From Atopsyche davidsoni (taxonomy: Eukaryota > Arthropoda > Insecta > Trichoptera > Hydrobiosidae): a DNA stretch of 64,000 nucleotides. The position numbers and the translations under genes were made by a program. The stretch covers positions 5,236,001-5,300,000 of the forward strand of contig JAILWY010000008.1 of NCBI GenBank assembly GCA_022113835.1, given 5' to 3'. Positions 35,735 to 46,568 of this stretch are shown one piece after another. Position 1 is the first letter of the stretch. Every line of letters begins with the position of its first letter. Below the pieces are notes generated by a model. That model did not search any database. It was not told the origin of the DNA and saw only the letters and a program-made list of their open reading frames with translations.

Positions 35735-36000
35735 CAATTAACTCAGCAGGCTTTGCGCGGGACGCCGACGTCGACCCCTTCCAAATTCAAAATCTCGCAT
35801 CCGGCATTTGTAATTTGTCGCGTTCCTTTGTCGCACCGGAAATGCAATAAGCCCCGGAGGCTCTGTAATAAGGCGCCCGGAGGGGGAGGCGGAAGCTGCG
35901 CGGAATGCGAGGCGCCCTGGTAATTGGCGGAGCATCTCGCGGTCCGTAACGAGCCGCGAATGCGAGAGACGGCTCGGATGGCGGCCACTTGGATTGAAAT
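35735..36000. other. Strong GC island, candidate conserved element
   Basis: This is one of the most GC-rich blocks in the window, with GCGCGGGACGCCGACGTCGA, GGCGCCCGGAGGGGGAGGCG and GGATGGCGGCCACTTGG. Both minus-strand frames are open (65 and 81 codons), as expected where stops are rare. Interspersed AATAAG and TAATTGGCGG give homeodomain-like cores. It is located between two F1 elements but not related to them. Regulatory function is inference. Confidence 0.3.
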
Positions 36001-36182
36001 TATGCTATTTTGAAGGCTTAATAAACACTACGTATTTAATTCTTAACGTATTAATCAATAATTTAAAAAAAAATACAAATTTAAACGCTGAATTTCTGAC
36101 ATGCGTAATAAACATAATACGACACAAAAGTAATAAAGCGTTGCTCGCACTGAAATATACATGACACATTAAATATGTTTAA

Positions 36183-36640
36183 TATTTTTGAGTAAAATAC
36201 TTGATGATTAGGCACATTAGTTCATATATAGAAGATGGTTTTAATGAAACTCTCAGAAAAATATCATCGTGATTTGTGTGGGATGATATTTTTCTGAGAG
36301 TTTCTTTAAAATCATCTTCTATATATGAACTAATGTGCCTAATCATATTAGTAATAATACAATAAACCCGTAATGGGTAATAAATACGCATCTGATCGAC
36401 CAATCCATAAATAGATATAAAATACTTGAGTGATTTTTCACGTGTTCGCTTTTATTTGTGACCGGTTTCGCTAACCTTTCACGTTGGCATTATCAAACAG
36501 AATAATAAGTAAACTCTGTTTGATAATGCCAACGTGAAAGCCAAGTAAAAACGATTATGTGGAAAATCACTCAAGTATTTTACTCAAAAATATTAAAATG
36601 GAATTCCACCAAGTACTCTCTGTCAAAAATATTTAATTTC
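36183..36640 (-). repeat. F1 foldback element split by an S-family insertion
   Basis: Arm 1 starts at 36183, is interrupted at 36204 and resumes at 36418. Arm 2 runs to about 36590 and the tail (GGAATTCCACCAAGTACTCT) ends near 36640. The 14-bp direct repeat TTAAATATGTTTAA (36169-36182 and 36641-36654) flanks the whole composite. The second arm has lost GTTGGCGAAACCGGTC. A minus-strand hammerhead-like motif survives in arm 1 at 36457-36499, with one stem II mismatch (GTTAGC). Confidence 0.9.
36205..36417 (+). repeat. S-family element inserted in an F1 copy
   Basis: It is bounded by the 12-bp direct repeat TAAAATACTTGA (36193-36204 and 36418-36429). Inverted arms (36205-36267 and 36283-36343) enclose a 15-nt loop, CGTGATTTGTGTGGG, which is the last piece of the tRNA-like core on the minus strand. 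A unique 3' block with AAACCCGTAATGGGTAATAA and CCAATCCATAAATAGATA follows and is shared with the copy at 59.1 kb. This defines a subfamily with a different outer sequence from the 25.3 and 54.5 kb copies. Confidence 0.85.
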
Positions 36641-38540
36641 TTAAATATGTTTAACTTTAAAATTGACAGTCATTACTTATCTCTCAAAGTCTGCTTTTTG
36701 CTAATTTATAAATAAGAACCTTACTCTGCTAGAAAATGTCGATTAACCGCGTGTGACAAAAATGTCTAATCATAAATAAGTTGAAACATACATTTTTTGC
36801 GCTTTTGAAAATATTAATCCCATTTAAAAATATACAACACTCGTTATGATATATTTGTGCTTTTTATAGGATTTATTTATATTCAGTTAATGCTTGGCTG
36901 CTACTTTTGATTTTGGGTATGGGACGCCACTGATAAATACACATCTCAATGTTGTATTATTTAAAGTAAAAAATTAACACGTTATTCCAATGTTTTTTTC
37001 CAGAACAGCATTATTCTGATTGAAGACTTGACATGTTGAAATATTTGTTGCAAATTGAACCGCATAGAGTTAAGTGTATCTAAGAAAAAAAAATAATATG
37101 GTTATTTTATAAAAAGTATTTGTTTTAAATTTGTTCAATAAAAGAGAATATTACACTGAGAAAACATCGTCAGTTATAAAAAAAAAACTAATTAAATGCC
37201 TTAATATATGTATGAGGGTTTATTATTCTAAAAATAGGCAAACAATCGAATTTGTCAACATTTCTATACGGTAAGAAGGTTTTATTGTTACCTTTGTTTA
37301 TATTCAACCACTCAGAACCGGAAGCAGGATTTTATGTCCCGAATACAACCGTGATATCAAATTTTCAAAACGCGCTTACTATTTGTGATCCCAATTCATA
37401 ACAAGTCTCCGTTAATTTGTTCGCCAACTTCCTGAAAGTCAATAGGCTGTTGCGAAGGTCGCGCAGATATTTGTCATGTCACATCCGCCCAATATTGAAG
37501 TTTCTAGCGATTATATCAAATACAACCACTTGACGGAGTTCCAAAGATGCCATGCTTATTTGTTTAGACCGCTCCATAGTAATGACGGAGTGAAATAATA
37601 TGTACGGCGGTCGAGTTCAAATAGTTCAGACGAGAATGTAGAGGGGTTCCTTTGAATTTTCAGCTGTTTATGGTCCGCGTGTTTTCAGTGACTGGATGCT
37701 GCCTCTGGGCTCTCATAAATCCTTCCGTTGAAATTGGAAAATTATTGAACAGCAAGGCTTTATGTACAGGTAGACGCTGAAAAAGATTTGAGAGAGCTTG
37801 TACAGTTCGATCCTTATTTGTATTTTGGGAGCAACGCGATATTTATTCTAAATATACGGTAAATGTTCAAGATGTTTGTTTCCTGAAATATCTTTATATA
37901 GTATTAATCGTTTTGAACTATAATAAAATTTGAAATGTTTAATTCAAAATGCGTTATATGAAAATCAGTTTAAGTAGATTAACCGTAATAATTTTTAAAA
38001 TTACAAATAAAACAATACATGCTTTCGCACAGATAATTGTCTGTAAAGTACGATACACAAACCCTTTTAAATAAACGCGATAGTTATCTAGTTTAAACCT
38101 GTGTGAGGCCAGTGCAATTTTATATTACCAGAATATTATAAAAATATCCAAACAAATGAAAAAATAATCGACCGTAATACTTCAGTGTCGTGATACACTT
38201 CTTGAAGCCATCTAAAAGAGAAAGAAAAAAAAGAAAACATTGAGGCAGAGATGCCGTTTTATTTTTTTTTCTAATTCTCTCACGTACGTGCAGCCCGCAG
38301 TTTCATGTATGAGGGAACATTTAACCTCCTGAATAAATTGCCTAGATTCAGAAAAAGGATAAACTCGGCAATTTCTTTCCTTTCTTTAATCAAAATTACA
38401 CTTCCTGTAAAACAAAGTACGTCATAATGCTGGCGTATTTTCTTGTTTTCTTCTTATTATTGTTAAATTAATCGAATCACTCATCTCGTACAAAAACAAT
38501 CGTAATCAACTTTGAAGCTGAAACAAACAGTTGGAACTGA
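36641..38540. other. Mixed non-coding stretch, no gene seen
   Basis: A/T-rich, with a broad moderately GC-richer section at about 37280-37800 that has no long open frame and no repeat similarity. It may be conserved or simply of different composition. Nothing else was recognised. Confidence 0.55.
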
Positions 38541-38651
38541 ATACCTAATATATGTTGTTGAGGGACAAGGCATTTGATTGGCGAAGATCCATTATTATAA
38601 TGATAAAAGTAACTTTGTATTCTTTCTTCACATTGAGTTTATTATATTTTT

Positions 38652-38697
38652 TGCATGACTAGTTTCGACCAAATAGACTAGGTCATCATCAGATGAA
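38652..38697 (-). ncRNA. Hammerhead-ribozyme-like motif, F2 arm 1
   Basis: On the minus strand the order is TTCAT, CTGATGA, T, GACC, 10-nt loop, GGTC, GAA, palindromic ACTAGT, C, then ATGCA. All conserved core positions and the palindromic helix III are intact. The cost is one mismatch in stem I (TTCAT against ATGCA). The two arms therefore have complementary defects, each missing a different helper position. Confidence 0.6.
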
Positions 38698-38731
38698 TAA
38701 CTAAACTAACTAACTAAACTCAGTTTAGTTA

Positions 38732-38777
38732 TGCATCTGATGATGACCTAGTCTATTTGGTCGAAAGTAGTCATGCA
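38732..38777 (+). ncRNA. Hammerhead-ribozyme-like motif, F2 arm 2
   Basis: Stem I TGCAT (38732-38736) pairs perfectly with ATGCA (38773-38777). The core CTGATGA (38737-38743) is canonical. After one extra T, stem II GACC/GGTC (38745-38748 and 38759-38762) closes a 10-nt loop and GAAA follows. Helix III is AGTAGT here, where the other arm has palindromic ACTAGT; the change at 38767 (C to G) would weaken dimer pairing. The predicted cleavage site is after C at 38772. Layout matches published Penelope-type hammerheads; activity is untested. Confidence 0.6.
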
Positions 38778-38843
38778 AAAAATATAATAAACTCAAAGTG
38801 AAGAAAGAACACAAAGTTTCTTTTATCATTATACCTAATATAT

Positions 38844-41167
38844 TAGTGAATTTCTTTATTGTAAGAAATACTTGTAACTAATGCTTATTGATAAATATAT
38901 ATATACAGCCAAACTATTTTCAGAAATATTTTTTATGAAAATACAGATTCAGCTCATAGATTTATTTTAAGGTATGGGTATTTATATTTAATTTACATAA
39001 TTGAAATTCAAAAATATTTCAATTGTTTATCAAGAGTCTATTTATTTGTGTATTATAAAAATTATCATTGGATTTTAATATTAATCACATCGTATTATTT
39101 TACTACACAGAAAGAATTTACAATATATATTTTTTTATTAAAACAAGAGTATATAAAAATATGTGTGTGCGTGAGTAAGTGCGTATGTGGTAAATAAGTG
39201 AAATAAAATTAAATTGCACTACCGAGCAAATATGTGCCAATAAAATTTTACGCTTTTTAGAAAAATCCGGCTTGAAATTCCGCACATGCACCGTTTTTTT
39301 TAAATCCAGAAAGCGAAAAAATATTTTATGTTTGAGAGAATAACACCGTAGTATTTTCCGAAACTAACGTAAAATAGTTTTTTTAAATGTTGAAAACTTA
39401 AATTCCGGAAAGTGTAGGATATAATATTAATGAATTATTTGTGTTTATCGTTTGTAGTTTTAATATAGAAAATATTTTTATTTTTTTTACAATTCTTTTT
39501 CATTCATAACAAAGCCTTTTTTTAAAAAATCATTCCTTCACGCGGCAGTGATTATGAACTGATAATGAATATAAAGTTGTGATCGATACTTTGCATGCTT
39601 GGGTTTATTAATTATAGCTTTATAGAATTCTGAGTAATACTGAAATTCAAAACTCACATTTGCGTTTTTGGCTGAAAATCTTTTAAATATGCGGTTTTTT
39701 ATAATTATTTACTAACTGTATTTTAAATATTAACGTAACCCAGAAATATATTTACAAAGTATTTGTTTGGCCCGAGTTCTATCTTTATTAAACAGGATTT
39801 GAATTTGAGTCCAAGTCACGATTTATGTGAAAAGGTGAAAAAAAATCTACGAAAGAGGTTATTATTACTACTATATGTTGGTAAAAATAATAAATTAAAA
39901 TTTAATTTTTAATTACAACGTTATGTCCTACGTACGTTTATATAATTGAATTATTTGGGAGCGCTTTGTTAGTGACGTCATGCACCCCAGAGACGAGGGG
40001 TACTTTGTAATTAATTAAACCTCGTTGCGGCAAAACAACGATCTGAAAAATGCGATAAAACTGGTATGAGGATTCAGAGTTAAATAATAAAGCAAAACAG
40101 TTGATTGAACAATTGTTATGCTGATAGTTATTCCAGTTATTTTCTACATGAAAATTTACTTTCTTTATAAACATACACAAGTATTATAATAACACTTAAA
40201 ACTCCTCCACATTGAATTTATTCCATGATATTATTTTCACGAATTCCAATCATTAGTATTTTAAAGATTAAATATTAAGCTGTAAAAAGATAATAAGACA
40301 CAGTTAAAACATCTATATTTTTGTATATTAAGGAAAACTTTGATCTAAAAACTTTATGCAATTAACACATGAAATGAAAAAATTATACCTCATTCAACAA
40401 ATTAAAAAGTAGGTGAAATCTCACATGTGTTTTATGTTAAAATCAAGTACGTCAATAGAGTTTATATAATATTTAATTAATAAATAAATACTTTAACACT
40501 TTGATTGACATTTTCATGAACTAATCTTTTTGTAAATTTATATTATTAATATATTTGATAAATTTTAATTGATGGTTTAATTCTTTATTGTTAATTATAC
40601 AATACTTCTTTGTAAACTTTAGTTGCATAAAAAAAATAGCTGCATGTTTGTAGCCATTTATTTGGCAACACACACTTGCTGTTGCAAAATGAAACAATTC
40701 AAACGCAACCAATTTGTAATCATTTTTAAAACTCTCGTTTTTGAAGTTTTTATTTCCCGCAGAATGTCTCTAATCCTTAAAATGGGATTTGGTAAAATCA
40801 CCGACGGTCTCGCAAATTTTCACAATTTTGGATTTGTTTTCTTATTTTCCAATTAGTTTTCAGAGTGCCACGAACATATGCGAGTATCTTTCTCGCCGCT
40901 CTAACATTTTCGACCGTCACGTATTCACACGTTCTTTTCGAGTGGTTTTTTAGCTCCCCCCTTTCACACTGAGTGTTTTTTTGGCACATTAGGGTTGACA
41001 AACGCAGATAAGTCGGGGTTTGCGACAACTTCCCCCACATCCTCCATACGTGATTCGTTTTGCAGTGCTCCGTGGGTAACCCAGGCATAGCCTTATGTCA
41101 CATTAGGGGTTAGCTTTAAACGCGAACGCATAATTAACCAAAACTTAAACCTAGCAATAAAATTATT
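38844..41167. other. AT-rich non-coding stretch, no gene seen
   Basis: A/T-rich with a GC-richer tract at 40870-41110. The tract carries a 96-codon minus-strand frame (40798-41088) whose sequence shows no domain I know. A TGTGTGTGCGTGAGTAAGTG stretch near 39160 is weakly repetitive. Confidence 0.5.
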
Positions 41168-41178
41168 TATTACTTATA

Positions 41179-41340
41179 AGAAATTCAATATTTTTGACAG
41201 AGAGTACTTGGTGGAATTCAATTTTAATATTTTTGAGTAAATCAAACTGTTTGATAATGCCAGCGTGAAAGGTTGGCGAAACCGGTCACAGATAAAAACG
41301 AACATGTGGAAAATCACTCAAGTATTTTACTCAAAAATAT
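41179..41340 (+). repeat. F1 element with one full arm
   Basis: The tail begins at AAATTCAATATTTTTGACAG. Arm 1 is reduced to about 16 nt (AATATTTTTGAGTAAA, 41226-41241), then arm 2 is complete to 41340. It is flanked by the 11-bp direct repeat TATTACTTATA (41168-41178 and 41341-41351). Loss of arm 1 with intact ends suggests truncation before or during insertion and not later decay. Confidence 0.9.
41248..41290 (+). ncRNA. Hammerhead-ribozyme-like motif in F1 copy
   Basis: Stem I TGT (41248-41250) pairs with ACA (41288-41290). The core is TTGATAA, then an extra T. Stem II is GCCAGC/GTTGGC (41259-41264 and 41272-41277), where an A-to-G change keeps a G-U pair. GAA, palindromic ACCGGT and C (41287) follow. 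This is the most regular F1 motif in the window, although the T3/A8 variant core makes activity uncertain. Confidence 0.55.
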
Positions 41341-41744
41341 TATTACTTATACTGTTAAAATATACTCATGAAATCATTAAGAAAAAATAAATAAATATAT
41401 TTAAAAATAATATATATATAAAGTCTTTCTACAAAAGGTTTGAATTCGTAAAAGAACCTTTTTTAATTTTTTAGATAAACATATTTTTTTAACAACCCCA
41501 TATCTGAATTTTTAAATAAAAAAGTTTATTTACATTCAATAAAAATATTTAATATACACGCGTTTCTTATATTCAGTGTATTGAAAAAATTATTTTTAAA
41601 AATTAGTAATTCATGCATTAATATAAATTAAGTATTCATGAAGTCCTGATATGTATGTTTTAAGCATCAAAATTAAAAATTGTTCTGCTCACCTTTTTGT
41701 TGGTTAAATTTTATTTCTATATGGTATTTTTTGTTTATTTTAAT

Positions 41745-41960
41745 ATAAGAAATTCAATATTTTTGACAGAGAGTACTTGGTGGAATTCCATTTTGATATT
41801 TTTGAGTAAAATACTTGAGTGATTTTACACATTTTCGTTTTTTTTTGTGACCGGTTTCGCCAACCTTTCACAGATAATGCCAACGTGAAAGGTTGGCAAA
41901 ACCGGTCACAAATAAAAATCGAATATGTGGAAAATCACTCAAGTATTTTACTCTAAAATA
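41745..41960 (+). repeat. F1 foldback element, two arms with central deletion
   Basis: The tail is followed by arm 1 (about 41796-41872) and arm 2 (about 41873-41958), inverted copies joined at a deletion that removed TTGATAA from arm 1. Arm 2 has GGCAAAAC in place of GGCGAAAC, which would remove the conserved G12 of the hammerhead. A direct repeat TTATTTTAAT (41735-41744 and 41961-41970) gives a 10-bp target duplication. Confidence 0.85.
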
Positions 41961-41970
41961 TTATTTTAAT

Positions 41971-44900
41971 TTACACTATCCGTAAGCATGTATTTGTTAC
42001 CATTGAAACAAAATTGCTCGTCGGGATTTTCAATGCACATGGCTTTTGTGAGTAAATGCATGAGTGAATAAATTGCGAAAATAAAAATGGGAACGTTAGA
42101 TTTTCTCATCTAAATAAAATGCAGTATCCTTTGATTCAAATTTGGGATTGAATTTGAGCTTCGGGATTCGGAGTTTTAAATTCAAAGAGTATCAATGCAC
42201 CCCTGCTTGGCCCGGCTACTTCTCTCAACGGAATTTTTAAAATTCTCCAACTTGCCGTGTCTGCATTCTGCTGAAACCTAACCCACCCCGAACCGCAGAG
42301 TGGTTGAAACTTTTTAATGTTTTAATACAAAAAATAGCGGAGTAGTTTAAAAAAACTAACCATTGCTTATTAAAACGACACACGTATAAAAAATTCACGT
42401 AAAAAAATTTTTAATATAATAAATCACAATAGTTCCTTGAAGTATATATATTTTAATAAAAACTATTCATGTCATGACTTTTTGTTTTTGTTTAAAAATA
42501 TAATTTATTTTAAAGTTTTGTAGAGAGCCATATTCTCACTACTCCGGCTCTGGGTTTAAATTTTCTTTAGAGCAGCACAGAGACGAATCAGTTGAGTACT
42601 TCTGTGTGCGCCCTGGGGTTAGGAAAAGTTAAACTGCGAGTGCAGACCCCTTCGGAGAAACTGTTCAATGTCATTATATAGTTTTAACTATTATATTCTT
42701 CTTATATAACAACGACTCTCTCAATTCCATTTACTAAAAATTTTATCCATTTTTATATTTTTTAATGTAACTGAAAACCTAAGGTATCTTTATAATTACC
42801 AAGACTTTTATGTAACATTTCATAATTCAAGAAGCTTATTACGTTAACAATTTTTCTAAAGTTGATTCCAATTCATAAAATATATTATTTAAATTGTTAA
42901 AAAAATCAGAAGAATTAATCTCTCGTAACTTTGCATGATGCCATATTTATGATGTAGAAATATTTTTTCTCACAACCCAGATTTTGAGCGAAAAGGATAG
43001 TTATGATTATATTCTAAGAAGTAAGACGTACAAGTGTAATTACTTATTTTATTTAGAGTGTTATTATAATAAAAAACGTAAGTAAATTTAAGGCACTTGG
43101 CTGCGAGAGCTAAGGTTCAACTTTTATGGATGTACCAATAAAAAAAAATTGGGATAGTTTTTAAAATTTACAAATTAATAAGGTTTTCAATCAAGTATTT
43201 TGTAATCGATGGAATGATACTAACAAACCTTGTTTTAAATAAAATAAATTAAAGAGTTTTTAGAAATGTTGGGTATTCACACCAAAGCATGGAATCCAAT
43301 TGCAAATAGAAAATTTTTAGAGAAGCTATACCCGAATTACGTAGAAGTTTCAAAGCAAACGTTTCGCATCTTCTTTCCGAAAGAAAATAGCATTCAAAGG
43401 ATTCGTAAAGCCATCTCCTTGCTTATAGAATATTTACGGTGAATCCGCGTCAGTTAAAACTTCTTTCGATTTTCCTAAGAGGGGATGCCATTTATTCGGC
43501 TTCCTTTGCTATACCTTAAAATACCAATTATTCTATTTAAAGATCATATATATTTATGAACGAAATTATATATTAGTTGATTAAATTTCATTACAATGTT
43601 TCGCCAATATGCTGGCTAGAATTCTATTTACAAGCAGAGGCTTTAATATGAAAACTAATCATAAAATAATTATACGATATATTGCTATGTTTTTATATAT
43701 TTAGCAAGTAAGCAATATATTTATTCAAAGAGCTTTGATAATATCTTTGAAGTCATGAGTATTAATTTTATCTAAATATCAAGTAAATGAAAAGTGCAAT
43801 TAATCAAGTCGTTATATTATTAAAAAAATCTTTATATAGTGAATTCACTTATAGACAGTATTTGCCATTTATTCCTAAACAGATTTGTGTAAAAATATCA
43901 CGTAGTCCATAAAGGAAGCATGTGAACCTATTTGATATATTTATCTTTCTACTCGACGTTTAAAATATGAGCCTGAAAATAATTCAAAGATGGAGTCCGT
44001 GTTCTCTTTTCAAAAAAAAATATTTTAAATTCAGAACAGCAATTCCGATTCGAATTATCACCAATCAGATCGAAAGTTTTTCTAGACCTCCGCCCGTGGA
44101 CCTCGGGAGGCTCTAAAATTTGCATGAGATAACCCATTTCGATTTTACTTACTATACATAGTAAACGTGGAAGGTAACTTTGCGTATCTTTAAATACACG
44201 CCTGAAGCAAATTTAAGTTTTTTTTTATGATATCACTATGAGCGGGAGACACCTTATGTGAACAATGAGTCTAAAACAATATATAACAGCATTTCACTCA
44301 GTTGTGTAATTATGTTATTATGTTTTCCACTCTTAAACAGGCAGATAATAAATGACTAAAAATTAAACGATTGCAGTCAAAATTTGAAGAAGCACGAACT
44401 CAATTGTATTTATTTTTTTAACTTATTTGCTTATACGTTTTTAAAAAATCGTTAAATGAGTATTTATTTAAGCTTTTTTTAATATCGATATCTTTTCCAT
44501 TGAGAGCTATTCAAATACTCTCAATATAAGGGGGCACTCTAAAATTCATGTTTCAAATTTAGCATTACATCATTTTGAAATTCACTAATAAAAAAAAGTT
44601 AGGAAATCTTTGAAATATTTTTTCAATAAGATAAGAAAAAGTCTATAAAAGGTTTCAGTTGTAAAACCCGGCACTATAGTTTATACAAGAGAAGCGGAGC
44701 GTAACTCGAATGACGTGGGGTCGACTCTAGTTCGGGGGTTGGTATTTTTTCAGTTGTAAATGTGCTTAGATCAATACGGCGAGAGCCTTAAGATGCTGAC
44801 TGAAAATATATCAAACAACATTAAAGATCAATCCGCCCTTTTCAGCAAAGAGACAAATTTGAATAGTCGAAAAAATTTTCAGTTTACACAGACAATGTGA

Positions 44901-45900
44901 TTTTTTTTGCAATACTCAAAAAAAATCAACGCCAGTTGTAAATTTATATGAAATAATTTTTTTGCTGCTGCTTTTCGTGAGCAGAAATTAAACATACTTA
45001 AATATTATAAAACACGTCTAAAATTTAATATTTGTAGGAAAAAATACAGTATAGATTTAGTATACAATTCAGAAGCAGGAAAGAAGCTATTGAGACAGTA
45101 AAAAGCAGGAAGGAGGTCAAGATTTTAACTTTTTTAAATTGTACAGCTCTTGTCAGGTACTCTCGTGGGTGCAAAAATAATGGGTTTTAATAAAATATTT
45201 CAGCACTTTAAATTCTCTAGAGATTTTCGCTTCGTGTATATTCTTTTAAATTAATTTCGAAAAGACTATAATCTGACCTCGGAACGTAAATATATTTGAA
45301 CTAATCACACAAATTATATCCTTTAATATGGTCGAACTTTTGGGTGCAAATGTACGTGTTTTTTATACTTATATTAGAATAATTATAAATTATTAGACAT
45401 GTTGTTATTATAACGATAAATTAAGTACAAAAATTTAAAAAAATATTTTCATGTCGTAGTTGGAATATAATATGAAAAGTATGACTACAATTTCGGAAAA
45501 TGTTATAATTTCTCGCTTTTGGTAGGTTTCGGAGGTCCTTATTTCATATTCTACGATATTTCCCGGAGGCTTCACACGCTGCCAATTATTTCAGCGTGAC
45601 GTTTGGGTGTCCGGTGGCGACGCGTCGTTATATTCACTTGAAAACCTTTGATTTATGACTGCCGTGAGAGCGATTTTTTACGCCGGCAAAAAATTTGAAT
45701 CCGCTTACAAAAACGAAATAGTATTTATAACATCATCATCAACTAAAAAAAAAAAACTGGGGCCGCAAATTGGCGTTTCCTGCGCTTGTATACCGCCCCA
45801 AACATTTTTTTCACGTTTTCCATGTTGGCATGAGATAGAAATAATTTTTATAAAAAATACATCCAGGATAAAAAATTCTTGGTATTTATAAATCTGCAAT
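41971..45900. other. AT-rich non-coding stretch with scattered GC patches
   Basis: GC-richer patches at 42160-42310, 42540-42660, 43320-43500, 44030-44130 and 45520-45800 are isolated and without domains. The frames at 45655-45899 on both strands have no recognised product. No F1, F2 or S copies were found between 41.97 and 45.9 kb. Confidence 0.5.
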
Positions 45901-45910
45901 TAATTTAAAC

Positions 45911-46560
45911 GATAGGCTCCCAAACTATTTTGTCCCGTCGACCCCTTGTCAAGTTTTCCTGTTTTTCGTAGACCCCCTGCCTTGCTTATATTGAATTTTT
46001 ACATTTGACCGTATTTATTGTCCGTTATATCTGAAATTCGTTAAACAGGGGTATGTTATATCGAGGTTTTACTGTATATCTTTATAAATTAAACTATACA
46101 AAATGCAAATATAGTACAATCCTCTAAAAAAAACAATACTTTTAATGGGAGGGATGGGTCTGAGCTTTGGTAGAAATTTTTCAATATTTGGCTTCAAATA
46201 AGTCTGATTTAACTTATAATATATAATATCCTCGCCCAGTGATTTCCAATCTATTTTTTTTGTAAGAAGAATGGCAACCGCACTGAAACACCTTTCCACG
46301 AAGAATAAATATGGAAAAGCTATCAAAAACCTTCTTGCGATAGTTCATAATGCAGGATAAATAGCAGGTATGTTTCTATGAAGCCAAAATTGCTGATATA
46401 CCTTTCTAATCTGTACCTTCAGTTCTTCATTAGTGCTTATTTCGATCAGTTTCGATCACTGCTTCTTGAAGTAGTGTTCTTGTAAATGGGATCCACTCTC
46501 GTAGACCCCAATTTACAGTTCATGAACCCCTAATTTCATTTTTCACTTTGGGAACCTTTG
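45911..46560 (-). mobile_element. hAT-type element with transposase remnant
   Basis: The ends are GATAGGCTCCCAAACT on the left (mutated) and CTTTGGGAACCTTTG on the right. The flanking 8-bp repeats ATTTAAAC (45903-45910) and ATTTAAAT (46561-46568) match at 7 of 8. Subterminal blocks match the element at 29.2 kb. Unlike that copy it keeps the 3' part of a transposase on the minus strand, joined directly to the 5' end block, so it is an internal-deletion derivative of a larger element. Confidence 0.8.
46069..46450 (-). pseudogene. hAT transposase C-terminal (dimerisation) relic
   Basis: The frame reads, in order, STNEELKVQIRKVYQQFWLH, RNIPAIYPAL, a stop (46345-46347), then RRFLIAFPYLFFVERCFSAV and LLTKKIDWKSLGED, then PNIEKF, ending at 46069. 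The P-x-x-YP-x-L, the IAFP...VERCFSAV...LLTKK block and PNIEKF correspond to the conserved hAT C-terminal dimerisation region found in ZBED-type transposases. Catalytic Asp residues upstream are missing through internal deletion. The stop in place of the usual Trp after YPAL confirms it is dead. Confidence 0.8.
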
Positions 46561-46568
46561 ATTTAAAT

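Larger units (their letters stand above)
38554..38830 (+). repeat. F2 foldback element with hammerhead motifs in both arms
   Basis: A unique tail (38554-38595) is followed by arm 1 (38596-38720) and arm 2 (38722-38833), near-perfect inverted copies around a single-base centre at 38721. Arm 1 has an extra TAGTTAGTTA-type repeat near the centre. The 13-bp direct repeat ATACCTAATATAT (38541-38553 and 38831-38843) is the target duplication; its first bases overlap the arm end. The tail-arm-arm plan is that of F1 although the sequence differs. Each arm carries a hammerhead-like motif. Confidence 0.85.

Noticed and set aside
36179..36403. 74-codon frame resembling one at 59124-59312 (both with MRIYYPLRVY)
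   Set aside because: The shared peptide comes from the shared S-family 3' block read on the minus strand. It reflects DNA repeat homology, not a protein family.
40798..41088. 96-codon minus-strand frame
   Set aside because: No domain or signal peptide and no supporting exon context; it lies in a GC-richer tract where chance open frames are longer.
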